Source: Prolixibacteraceae bacterium JC049 (GTDB taxonomy: Bacteria > Bacteroidota > Bacteroidia > Bacteroidales > Prolixibacteraceae). From it: a stretch of 64,000 nt of DNA. The notes below the pieces were generated by a model. The model did not search any database, was not told where the DNA came from, and saw only the letters and a list, made by a program, of their open reading frames with translations. This document shows, in pieces, positions 42,896-51,098 of the stretch (the stretch's first letter is position 1; every line of letters begins with the position of its first letter). The DNA is taken from contig SACZ01000001.1 of assembly GCA_023369685.1 (NCBI GenBank), positions 124,381 to 188,380 of the forward strand, read 5' to 3'. The position numbers and the translations under genes were made by a program.

Positions 42896-43954
42896 ATGGA
42901 TCGAAGAAATTTTGTGAAAAAGATATCAGTAGCAGGTGCATGTTCAGTGGTTGCTCCATCTGTTATATATGCAAAGAAAGATAGAGTAACGAAGAAGTCG
43001 AGCCAACTATTAAATGCTTACTATTTCAGAGCGCATATGTATACCTTGGTACCTCATCAAGTGCGTGAGGATCTAAAATGGATGGCCGATGTTGGAACCA
43101 ATGTGGTTTCGTTAGGAGTATTGGAACAAGATTTATATGCTGCTGTAGAGAATATCGATATTATTTGTAACGAAGCCAGTAAAATGGGTATGGAAGTGTA
43201 TGCTGTACCTTCTCGCTGGGGAGGAATTGTTGCTGGTGCTCCAAAGGTGGCAAGTGTGTTTACGTGTCAAAATCCACAGACATGGGTAAAAAGGAAGAAT
43301 GGTGAAACTCTTAAAAGCTCAATCTCTGGCTGTATCAGTAGTATTCATCATCCCGATACTTATGATTTTGTGGAGGAGACTACTCTGAAAATGTTGAAAA
43401 CATGGGATATTAAAGGAGTAATTTGGGATGAACCCAAAACTTTAGGAGTTGATTACTGCGATGCAGCTTTGAAAGCAATGAATGGACACCCAACCAGTGA
43501 AAAGCAGATTGCAGCAAATGTTGATTTTTATAGCCGGATAAATCGAAAAATAAAAGAAGTTCACCCAGAGGTGTCGACTCACTTTTTCGTATTTGCCAGT
43601 GTTGGCCAACAAAAAGTAGAACAATTAGCTAAAATAGATGCTATGGATTCCTTTGGTTGCGACGGTAGACCTTGGGGAGCAAAAGATGGAGGAGTACTGG
43701 AAAGCAAAGGAAAAACCTTGTTGGATGGAAATGGACAACGTTTTGTGGATGCTGCACACAAAAACAATAGAAAAGGCCTTTGGTTAATAGAGAACCACAA
43801 CATGCCTGCTTCGAATATTCCAATTTTAGAGAAGCGCTTAGGCGAAGTGATAGCTCAAAGTCCTGAACACCTTATTTACTATTACTTTCCTCGCAACCTA
43901 GAAAAACCTTACGAAGTGATGAATCTGTTTAAGAAACACCTTCGTAATAGATAA
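42896..43954 (+). CDS. Tat-exported TIM-barrel-like protein, candidate glycosidase
   Basis: A 352-aa protein with an RRNFVKK twin-arginine signal (residues 3-9) and a hydrophobic stretch ending before YAKKD. The mature part alternates beta-strand and helix as in (beta/alpha)8 barrels. Possible acidic catalytic residues lie in KGVIWDEPKTLGVDYCD and DSFGCDGRPWG, with IENHNMPASN near the C-terminus. Its place before a GH30 gene and a sugar isomerase-like gene suggests carbohydrate work in the periplasm. No glycoside hydrolase family is recognised with certainty. Confidence 0.6.
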   Translation: MDRRNFVKKISVAGACSVVAPSVIYAKKDRVTKKSSQLLNAYYFRAHMYTLVPHQVREDLKWMADVGTNVVSLGVLEQDLYAAVENIDIICNEASKMGMEVYAVPSRWGGIVAGAPKVASVFTCQNPQTWVKRKNGETLKSSISGCISSIHHPDTYDFVEETTLKMLKTWDIKGVIWDEPKTLGVDYCDAALKAMNGHPTSEKQIAANVDFYSRINRKIKEVHPEVSTHFFVFASVGQQKVEQLAKIDAMDSFGCDGRPWGAKDGGVLESKGKTLLDGNGQRFVDAAHKNNRKGLWLIENHNMPASNIPILEKRLGEVIAQSPEHLIYYYFPRNLEKPYEVMNLFKKHLRNR

Positions 43955-43994
43955 AAAAAGATTGTCCTGTTTCATACGAAGAGCAGGACAATCT
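43952..43994 (-). terminator. Terminator for the GH30 gene (minus), possibly bidirectional
   Basis: AGATTGTCCTG pairs perfectly with CAGGACAATCT around a 14-nt loop. The T-tract lies on the minus strand, past the GH30 stop. Confidence 0.75.
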
Positions 43995-44017
43995 AAATAT
44001 ATCAGGAATGGGTATGC

Positions 44018-45430
44018 TTATTTCTGAAGTTTAAATGTGGAGAAGGAATCGGCCTTTAGAGGCAATGAATAGCTTTTTCCTTGAATTTCGATTACCAGTT
44101 GTTTTGCTGTTTTTTCTTCGTTGTGAATAACAACCACAATACTTTTATCCGGATTTATAAATGCCAATAAGTTGTTGAATTTACCGGTTGTGTTTAAGCG
44201 ATAAGCACCTGGTTGTACATAGTGACTTACATGCTTCATTAGGTAATATTCATGGTTATACTGAAAGGTGTGCTTTAATGTATCTACACTTACCAATGAA
44301 TTTTGGCGCCATCCCCAAGTGCTAATACCACCTTCTTTTAATGACGTATTCCAATACATGTATGCATTTACTCCGTTAGAAAGGTAGTGTTTCATCAAGC
44401 TCCATGAGTATTTACACGAATTCCAGTCGTTACTACCATTTCCACATTCTTGTTCCGTTTGATACAATCGAAGTTTAGGGTATCGTTTGTGTATTCCGGG
44501 TAATGCCTTTTTTCCAGCCCATTGAAAACCAACACCACTTAAATATTGGCCTGAGTTTTTATCATTCAGTAAGGTGTCAACTAAAGCTTCGTGTGGGCGC
44601 TCCATGGTTCCGAACATTACTTCGATATTCTTTTCTTTCATGGCAGGACCAAGGTATTTACCAACAAAAGTGGCTAAGCCGCTAGCTGTCCATGTGCAGC
44701 TAGGGAAGATTTGTGCCGAGTTGAATTCGTTTTGCGGCATCACCATAAAAATATCGATCCCCTGCTTTTTGTAGGCATCAATGAATTTGCTGAAATAGAG
44801 TGCATACGAACGGAAGTATTTATCTTCCTGAATGAACATATTGGTTCCTTCTTTCCCTTGTTTGTCAGGCGTAAGTCCATTGTTTATACGACCAGTGCTG
44901 CTTTTTGCTGCATAGTGCTTGTTGTATTTCATCCAGCTTGGTGGCGACCATGGCGAAGCCCATACTTTCAGTTCTGGGTTATGAATTAAAGCTTGCTTAA
45001 TAAACGGAATAAGCGTGGCTTTGTCATTTTCGATACTGAAGTTCTTCATTTGAAAATCACCATCTGTTTCGTTGTAAGAATACCAGTCAATGGCAAAATC
45101 GTTAGCGGCTACAGGCATCCTACAGATAGTGAAGTTAGCACCAGTGCCAGGTTCAAACATCTCTTTCAAAATGGCAACTCTTTCTTCTGGTTTTAATAAT
45201 TTCAGAGATGTCCATCCCAATTCGTTAAAACAGGTTCCAAAGCCCTCAATCTCTTGTAGCTTTTGGTCTGTATTAATTACCACATCGCTAATTTCACTTG
45301 ATTGATTAATTTCACTACTTGAAATTTTTGCCCATGCATTCTGTTCTGTTGTGGTTGTTAGTTCTAAAAATTTTTTATTGCATGAAAACATAGAACTAAC
45401 CATTACTAAAAAAATGAATAATCGTCTCAT
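44018..45430 (-). CDS. GH30 family glycoside hydrolase, lipoprotein
   Basis: A 470-aa lipoprotein (SSMFSC, lipid Cys at residue 17). The GH30 barrel begins with IEGFGTCFNELGWTSL and contains SPWSPPSWMK. The acid/base Glu is in MPQNEFNSA and the nucleophile Glu probably in LYQTEQECG. A C-terminal beta-domain (about 380-470) completes the fold. The family includes glucosylceramidases, beta-1,6-glucanases and xylanases; the overall look is glucosylceramidase/beta-1,6-glucanase-like. It is surface-exposed or periplasmic by its lipobox. Confidence 0.9.
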   Translation of the reverse strand: MRRLFIFLVMVSSMFSCNKKFLELTTTTEQNAWAKISSSEINQSSEISDVVINTDQKLQEIEGFGTCFNELGWTSLKLLKPEERVAILKEMFEPGTGANFTICRMPVAANDFAIDWYSYNETDGDFQMKNFSIENDKATLIPFIKQALIHNPELKVWASPWSPPSWMKYNKHYAAKSSTGRINNGLTPDKQGKEGTNMFIQEDKYFRSYALYFSKFIDAYKKQGIDIFMVMPQNEFNSAQIFPSCTWTASGLATFVGKYLGPAMKEKNIEVMFGTMERPHEALVDTLLNDKNSGQYLSGVGFQWAGKKALPGIHKRYPKLRLYQTEQECGNGSNDWNSCKYSWSLMKHYLSNGVNAYMYWNTSLKEGGISTWGWRQNSLVSVDTLKHTFQYNHEYYLMKHVSHYVQPGAYRLNTTGKFNNLLAFINPDKSIVVVIHNEEKTAKQLVIEIQGKSYSLPLKADSFSTFKLQK

Positions 45431-45533
45431 TTGGTTATAAGTATTTTAAATTCGATTTTACAAAGGAAATAGATTTTGTTGAAATAGAGAATATGTAATT
45501 AATAAAAGCAATAGAGGAGGATAATATTTCATT

Positions 45534-45563
45534 TTTGAGATTCCCTATTGATTGCTACATTTG
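45534..45563 (+). promoter_or_regulatory. Promoter (-33/-7) of the sugar isomerase-like gene
   Basis: TTTG at 45534-45537 and TACATTTG at 45556-45563 are separated by 18 bp, matching the Bacteroidota consensus TTTG-N19-TAnnTTTG. The start codon is 40 bp downstream. Confidence 0.7.
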
Positions 45564-45603
45564 TGATACCGCATTTTAGTTTTAATATTTTAAAGTTTTA
45601 TTT

Positions 45604-46458
45604 ATGACAAATCGTCGAGATTTTCTGAAATCTGCAGCTGCATTTGCTGTAGGTGCTATGGTATTGCCTGCCTTTACCAGTCCTTCGGAAAAAAAGATCG
45701 GATTACAATTGTACAGTGTACGAGATGAAATCAAGAAGGACTTGGATCTTACGTTGGCAAAACTTGCCAAAATTGGTTATAACTCTGCCGAGTTAGCTGG
45801 TTTTGATTTGAATAAAGGAACATTCTATGGAATGTCGCCAAGAGAGTTTGCTGGAAAGATGAAAGTGTATGGCCTGGAAATTAACAGTAGCCATTCTGTT
45901 TTTAGAGCAAAAGATGCAGAGAAAGTTTGTAGCGCTGCTGCTGAGGTTGGAACAAAATACTTGGTTCACCCATGTATTCAGGGAGAATTCCGTAAGGATG
46001 TGGATAGCTACAAAAGAGCTGCTGAAGAGTTGAATAAGATTGGTGAAGTAGCCAATAAATACGGAGTTCGTTTTGGTTACCACAACCATGATTTCGAATT
46101 TAAAGACTTAGGAGGCCAGAAGGGAATGGATATTCTGCTGAATGAGACAGATCCTAAGTTGGTGACTTTCGAAGTTGACATGTATTGGGTTACTAAAGCA
46201 GGATATAACCCAATAGGATATTTAAGCAAATTCCCAGGTCGTTTCGAGCTTTTCCATGTTAAAGACATGACAAAAACGGAAGATCGTTTCTTTGCTCCTG
46301 TAGGACATGGAAGAATCGATTTTGAGCAGATTTTTGCCCTTAAAGACAAACTTGGAATGAAGTACTTCTTTGTAGAGCAAGATAGCTTTAAAACATTGAA
46401 ATCGCTTCAAAGTATGGAGATGAGCTATAAATACCTGAGCAACGCTAGTTGGTTGTAA
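45604..46458 (+). CDS. Tat-exported sugar phosphate isomerase/epimerase family protein
   Basis: A 284-aa protein with an RRDFLK twin-arginine signal (residues 4-9) and a hydrophobic stretch. It contains the xylose-isomerase-like TIM barrel (IGLQLYSVRDEI onwards). Probable metal ligands are in GYHNHDFEF, FEVDMYWV, FELFHVKDM and the C-terminal FVEQD. The family isomerises or epimerises sugars, and exported members are common in glycan-using Bacteroidota. It has its own promoter and terminator. Confidence 0.85.
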   Translation: MTNRRDFLKSAAAFAVGAMVLPAFTSPSEKKIGLQLYSVRDEIKKDLDLTLAKLAKIGYNSAELAGFDLNKGTFYGMSPREFAGKMKVYGLEINSSHSVFRAKDAEKVCSAAAEVGTKYLVHPCIQGEFRKDVDSYKRAAEELNKIGEVANKYGVRFGYHNHDFEFKDLGGQKGMDILLNETDPKLVTFEVDMYWVTKAGYNPIGYLSKFPGRFELFHVKDMTKTEDRFFAPVGHGRIDFEQIFALKDKLGMKYFFVEQDSFKTLKSLQSMEMSYKYLSNASWL

Positions 46459-46481
46459 AATTGGTATAATGCAATAAAATG

Positions 46482-46516
46482 AAGGCATCGGGGATTTTTT
46501 CTCGGTGCCTTTTTTT
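46482..46516 (+). terminator. Terminator after the sugar isomerase-like gene
   Basis: AAGGCATCG pairs with CGGTGCCTT (one G-T pair), loop rich in T, followed by T6. Confidence 0.8.
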
Positions 46517-46619
46517 ACACTTACTGTTTTTTTCTGTACACTTACCGAATGATTCACTACAGCTATGTGGTGAGGCTGTTGATATGTAGTATATTTCGTT
46601 CAAAATAAATGAATATCTG

Positions 46620-48374
46620 ATGATTACGAATTGTTTTGGCTTTAAGTCGTTGGTAATGTGGGTTATGGTTGCATTATTTTTTGCAAGCTGTGGAGAGAAT
46701 CGCCCGGAGAATGTAACAGTTAAGATATTAGCTACGACAGACGTACATGGAGCGTTGTTTCCGTACGACTTTGTAAACAAAAGAGCGACCAATTTTTCAT
46801 TGGCTCAGGTTTGTGGATATGTGGAGCAAGAGCGAGCAAATACAAACCAACATGTTCTATTGCTCGATAACGGGGATATACTTCAAGGGCAGCCCGTTGT
46901 TTACTATTCTAATTTCGAAGATACTACCCAGCAACATATTTGTGCGCGTGCAATGAACTTCATGCAGTACGATGCTGCAACAATTGGGAATCATGATATT
47001 GAGCCAGGTCATGAGGTTTATGACAAAGTTCGCAGAGAATTTCAATTTCCATGGCTGGCTGCCAATGCAGTAAAAAATAGTGATGGGAAACCTTATTTTA
47101 CTCCGTATACTGTTGTAAATAAAGGTGGAATTAAAATAGCGATTTTAGGGTTAATAACGCCGGCCATTCCTCAATGGCTACCTGAAAATATATGGTCGGG
47201 AATGCATTTCGACCCCATGGTAGAGTCTGCCAACAAATGGCTAAAAGTAATTCAAGAGAAGGAACAGCCTGATTTAGTTGTAGGACTATTTCATTCAGGA
47301 TTGGGCAATGGGGAGAAGCAGAAAAAAGGAGTTACAGAGCAAGCCTCTAAATTGGTTGCAAAATCAGTTTCAGGATTAGATATGATTATTTGTGGTCACG
47401 ACCATCAGGAATTCATGAACTGGGTTAAAAATCCAGAAGGAAAAGAGGTTTTAATTATTAATCCCAATAACTCTACCCGAAAATTAGCCGAGGTAGAAGT
47501 GAAGTTCCGATTGATGAAAGATTGCAAAAGCTATCAAAAGGAGTTTACACCGAAACTATTAGATGGAACTAAATTGCCAGTTTCTAAGCAGTTTATGGCT
47601 GAGTTTGCAGGCGATTACGATACTGTAAAGAAGTATGTGGATAAAGAGATCGGGAGCTTTAAACATTCTGTGTCAATTCCAGATGCTATGTTTGGCGATG
47701 CTGCTTTTATCGATTTAATTCATCAGGCTCAACTGGAAATTTCTAATGCTGATATTTCGTTTGCCGCTCCGCTATCTTTTAATGCTACCATCAAGGCGGG
47801 AGCCATTACAGTTGGCGATTTGTTTAAGTTATATCGATACGAGAATCTTCTTTACACCATGAATCTTTCAGGAAAAGAGATTAAAGATTTTCTTGAGTAC
47901 ACCATTGACCTATGGTTTGCCAAAGTGAATAACAGCGACAATCATTTAATTAAACTGAGAAAAAGAGGGGATAGGTGGTTTACACAAACTCCGTTCTTTA
48001 GTTTCGATACTGCTGCGGGTATTGATTATGATGTAGATTTAACCAAACCATTGGGAGAGCGAGTAACCATAAAGAAAATGAGCAATGGAAATGCTTTCTC
48101 AGAAGCTAAGATGTATAGTGTTGCTGTGAACTCGTACCGTGGAAATGGCGGTGGTGGACACCTGACAAAAGGTGCCGGAATTGCTAAAAAAGAACTTGCC
48201 AACCGAATTCAGAAATCTACAACGAAAGATATGCGCTACTTCATTATGAAGTGGATTGAGCAAAAGCAAGTGGTCACTCCTCATTGCGATAACAACTGGA
48301 CTATTGCACCGAAAAAATGGTGGGAAAAAGCGAAGAAAGTAGATTATGAACTATTGTACCCTACAAGAAAATAA
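46620..48374 (+). CDS. Bifunctional metallophosphatase/5'-nucleotidase lipoprotein
   Basis: A 584-aa lipoprotein (LFFASC, lipid Cys at residue 24; ATG 46656 would give a shorter signal). Metallophosphatase motifs are ATTDVHGAL, LLDNGDILQG, TIGNHDIE, FHSG and ICGHDHQE. The C-terminal nucleotidase domain has YRYENLLYTM and SYRGNGGGGHL. The enzyme would release phosphate from nucleotides or 2',3'-cyclic nucleotides in the envelope. A strong hairpin follows. Confidence 0.92.
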   Translation: MITNCFGFKSLVMWVMVALFFASCGENRPENVTVKILATTDVHGALFPYDFVNKRATNFSLAQVCGYVEQERANTNQHVLLLDNGDILQGQPVVYYSNFEDTTQQHICARAMNFMQYDAATIGNHDIEPGHEVYDKVRREFQFPWLAANAVKNSDGKPYFTPYTVVNKGGIKIAILGLITPAIPQWLPENIWSGMHFDPMVESANKWLKVIQEKEQPDLVVGLFHSGLGNGEKQKKGVTEQASKLVAKSVSGLDMIICGHDHQEFMNWVKNPEGKEVLIINPNNSTRKLAEVEVKFRLMKDCKSYQKEFTPKLLDGTKLPVSKQFMAEFAGDYDTVKKYVDKEIGSFKHSVSIPDAMFGDAAFIDLIHQAQLEISNADISFAAPLSFNATIKAGAITVGDLFKLYRYENLLYTMNLSGKEIKDFLEYTIDLWFAKVNNSDNHLIKLRKRGDRWFTQTPFFSFDTAAGIDYDVDLTKPLGERVTIKKMSNGNAFSEAKMYSVAVNSYRGNGGGGHLTKGAGIAKKELANRIQKSTTKDMRYFIMKWIEQKQVVTPHCDNNWTIAPKKWWEKAKKVDYELLYPTRK

Positions 48375-48375
48375 A

Positions 48376-48540
48376 CTATTTCTTTTGGGTAGCATATAGT
48401 AAATAGATAAGATACAAACAGCCGGTACCTATCATTAGGTTACCGGCTGTTTCAATATTTTTACTTCCACCATGAATCATTCCAAAGCCCATAAAAATTA
48501 GAAAGCCGGCTACTATTCCCCATTTTGTCTTTTTGTTCAT
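48376..48540 (-). CDS. 54-aa two-helix membrane micro-protein
   Basis: From ATG at 48540 (minus strand): MNKKTKWG, a hydrophobic helix (IVAGFLIFMGFGMIHGG), a short polar turn (SKNIETAG), a second helix (NLMIGTGCLYLIYLLYA) and TQKK. The helix-turn-helix pattern with Lys at both ends is unlikely by chance. The hairpin at 48415-48453 lies inside the coding sequence. Convergent with the nucleotidase gene, with stops 2 bp apart. Confidence 0.55.
   Translation of the reverse strand: MNKKTKWGIVAGFLIFMGFGMIHGGSKNIETAGNLMIGTGCLYLIYLLYATQKK
48415..48453. terminator. Hairpin after the nucleotidase gene, inside the micro-protein gene
   Basis: AAACAGCCGGTA pairs with TACCGGCTGTTT, and the inner CTA with TAG, around TCAT with small bulges. 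It can act as a terminator for the plus-strand nucleotidase gene while encoding part of the minus-strand micro-protein. Confidence 0.6.
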
Positions 48541-48620
48541 CTGTTTCAATTTTATTGATGATGAGAATAACGCTCAGGTGCTCCTAATGTTTTAACTCGA
48601 GTGTGGAAATAATTGAGTAT

Positions 48621-49214
48621 TTACTGCAATTTATCCAATGCACTGAAATACATTTTTTCAAAATCGCTGAGTGACAACCAATAGGCTGCATCGGCATGGT
48701 TACCAATAAAAATGGCGTCATCTTTCGATTTTACTTTCAGCTTCTCCTGAAGTTTTCCATTTTTAAAAACACCAATGTTAATGTACAATGCTGCTCTCGA
48801 CGAATTGGTGTTAAGAATTAACGAGGTTCCAATACTTTCGTTAAAGGCAATGTCACATTTAATTTTGAAAAGTAACTGATCTGGCTGAGCCCACTTTTTT
48901 TCCTTACGTTTAAGTTTCTTCACTCCTTTGAAGCGGTTTAAACCAGGCTTGCGAATAATGTGCGGCTTCTGAACAATTTCAATTTCCTCCAAGCTATACT
49001 TATCGCTAAGCTTGTCGACCATAGCTTGAATTAATTGGTGTTCGAATTCGTCGACACCAGTAACACGAAAGTGACGATAGTCTAACTGTGTGTCTTGAAT
49101 ACCTTCAATGGTGAAATACACAATGCGTGCTGTGTTTGTTTGAGCTAATGAGAATGATACAAATCCTAACATCATAAAAACGAATACCATCCCTGCTTTT
49201 TGCATGTTCTTCAT
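48621..49214 (-). CDS. Secreted hypothetical protein
   Basis: A 197-aa protein with a signal peptide (about residues 1-24, cleavage after SLAQ). The mature part is mixed alpha/beta with a Lys-rich centre (KGVKKLKRKEKKW). No family or catalytic motif is recognised. It is probably periplasmic and monocistronic. Confidence 0.65.
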   Translation of the reverse strand: MKNMQKAGMVFVFMMLGFVSFSLAQTNTARIVYFTIEGIQDTQLDYRHFRVTGVDEFEHQLIQAMVDKLSDKYSLEEIEIVQKPHIIRKPGLNRFKGVKKLKRKEKKWAQPDQLLFKIKCDIAFNESIGTSLILNTNSSRAALYINIGVFKNGKLQEKLKVKSKDDAIFIGNHADAAYWLSLSDFEKMYFSALDKLQ

Positions 49215-49321
49215 AACTCTGTCTTTAAGTGTGTGTATTTAAGTTTTAATTTCGATTTACGTAGCTACCAAATAATGTGCCATTACGTATTTTAAGGTGA
49301 AATTTATTTTTTCTAATCGCA

Positions 49322-50752
49322 TCAGTCTTGGGTTAATGATAAGACGAATGAATCGATATCTTGTTCAATTTTAGATGACTTGCCGGCATAGTTGTTAACG
49401 AGAATCGCAAACGCAATATCTCTATCTTCGGTATGAATGTAACCAGCCAGTGCTCTTGCTCTGGTCATTGATCCGGTTTTGGCTTTTACAATAATTGAGT
49501 TTGGCAGGTTTCTGAATCGATATTCCAATGTTCCCTCTTTACCAGCTTGTGGAAGTGTCGATTCAAATACAGTTTTATTCATACATGCCAAAATAGAGGT
49601 CATCTGTTGGGCAGTAATCGCATTGAAGCGCGATAAGCCACTTCCATCAACTAGAAATAAATTGCTAACATCTAAGCTCTGTTCTTCCCAATAGGCTTTT
49701 ATGGCTTTCGTTCCTGCTTTTGTTGACCCCGATTGCAATTGTCTCAGTCCAATGGTTTTCAATAAATGTTCGGCAAACAGGTTGATACTTTTGTGGTTGG
49801 TCTGCCTGATTATATCAATAAGTTGAGGTGATTGGTGCTCTGCAACTACAGAAACTGTTTTCTTGGCATTTTGCCATTGCAATATCTCTTTAGATTGAAA
49901 CTGTATTCCCGCTTTTTCTAGTTCTTTTTGCATAAGAGTTGCTGCATAAATTGGAGGATTGGGCATCGATGCTTTTACTCTGAATCGCTTACGGTTTTTT
50001 GGGATAGTTCCACGAACTACCCGTTTGGCTTCAAACGGACTTCCAAATACATATGCGTTGTCGCGAGGAACATCGGAAGACAAAACTTGATTTTCAATCT
50101 TCAAATTAGGAATGGAAGGAATGATCTCAACAATTTTTGTGGGTCGGTTGGCCTGCTTGAGCGATTGAAACACAATAGTATATTTATTATCTGCCACCGA
50201 TAATCCAGAAGCTCCAGCTCCGTAATAGTTGCCTATATCTTCCCAAATCCATGTGTTCGGAACTTGCTCATTGTCGAAAATAGATACATCGAAACATATT
50301 TTTCCATTTACTTTTTTTATGCCTTTCTCTTTTAATGCTTTTGCCCAGTTAATCCATATAGAATCATATTGTTCTTTAAAATACTCCGAACAAAATGCGG
50401 GATCACCTCCTCCTTTAATGATTAAATCGCCATAGAGAGTACTGTCTGATTTTATTTTTCCAGAGTAGGCTAAAGTGGTTGTAAATTGATAATCGGCTCC
50501 TAATATTTCCAATGCAGAAGCAGTTGTTACTAACTTCAGAATAGAAGCAGGAACAATGCTTAATTGAGGTGTTGTTTCAAGAATAACTTGCTGGGTATTT
50601 AAATCGATAGCGTATGCCGAAATAGATGCATTTTGCAACTCTTTCTTTTGGACCATCTTTTGTAAGAATGCTTGTGCTTTGTTTTGAGCAATCAGCGTTG
50701 TCGATTGAAAAATAAACAGGAAAGTAAATACTATTTTTAAGAGGCGAATCAT
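49322..50752 (-). CDS. dacB: D-alanyl-D-alanine carboxypeptidase/endopeptidase (PBP4, S13 family)
   Basis: A 476-aa periplasmic peptidoglycan hydrolase. The start at 50752 gives a proper signal peptide (MIRLLKIVFTFLFIFQ); the longer frame to 50794 adds a polar stretch. Catalytic motifs are SxxK in PASILKLVTT, SxN in KSINLFAEHLL and KTG in AKTGSMTRA. The insertion domain between SxxK and SxN is typical of class C PBPs. It trims or cleaves peptide cross-links. Confidence 0.93.
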   Translation of the reverse strand: MIRLLKIVFTFLFIFQSTTLIAQNKAQAFLQKMVQKKELQNASISAYAIDLNTQQVILETTPQLSIVPASILKLVTTASALEILGADYQFTTTLAYSGKIKSDSTLYGDLIIKGGGDPAFCSEYFKEQYDSIWINWAKALKEKGIKKVNGKICFDVSIFDNEQVPNTWIWEDIGNYYGAGASGLSVADNKYTIVFQSLKQANRPTKIVEIIPSIPNLKIENQVLSSDVPRDNAYVFGSPFEAKRVVRGTIPKNRKRFRVKASMPNPPIYAATLMQKELEKAGIQFQSKEILQWQNAKKTVSVVAEHQSPQLIDIIRQTNHKSINLFAEHLLKTIGLRQLQSGSTKAGTKAIKAYWEEQSLDVSNLFLVDGSGLSRFNAITAQQMTSILACMNKTVFESTLPQAGKEGTLEYRFRNLPNSIIVKAKTGSMTRARALAGYIHTEDRDIAFAILVNNYAGKSSKIEQDIDSFVLSLTQD

Positions 50753-50819
50753 GGAGAAATTAATTTTTGGATTTGTTGCAAGATAATAAATCACATTGTA
50801 ATGTGTATCTTTGTGCTTC

Positions 50820-50876
50820 TGATGGCAATGGTGTCTGCCGATAACTGCTCAATAATGAGATGATGACGCCTACTAA
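50820..50876 (+). ncRNA. Fluoride riboswitch (crcB motif)
   Basis: The sequence GGCAATGGTGTCTGCC, then GATAACTGCTC...TGAGATGATGACGCCTAC, follows the crcB-motif consensus. GGC/GCC and CTC/GAG form the small stems, GGTGTC (around 50829) pairs with GACGCC (around 50866), and the conserved TGATGACGCCTAC end is present. It sits 220 bp before a CLC-type transporter, a known target class (CLC-F). Confidence 0.85.
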
Positions 50877-50932
50877 AGTGAGATGGAAGTTATTCTGACA
50901 GTTTATAAGATCGGAATAATTTCTAGCATTAA

Positions 50933-51095
50933 ATGAAACTTTTGATTATTGGAGTTGGGTAGGCTGGATGAAGTGATTTTTCGCGATCATCTTTCTGTAG
51001 ATCTAATATCCTTTATCCGGAAGTCTTAATTCGATATAGATGGAAAGTATTTATATCGAACAGTTTAGTAGGTTGTATTATTTCAAAAAATCAAA
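50933..51095 (+). pseudogene. Possible crcB remnant
   Basis: Right after the riboswitch an ATG frame reads MKLLIIGVG and is then broken by stops. Allowing a shift, the next codons read GRLDEVIFRDHLS and later FISNSLVGCII. These resemble CrcB/Fluc segments (L-L-x-x-G-x-G-G...R-Y-x-L-S and x-N-x-L-G-x-x-x-x-G). It could be a decayed fluoride channel gene, or chance. Confidence 0.3.
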
Positions 51096-51098
51096 AGA

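Noticed and set aside
42772-42984. 70-codon frame before the Tat-signal protein
   Set aside because: It starts within the terminator hairpin and overlaps the supported gene at 42896 in another frame.
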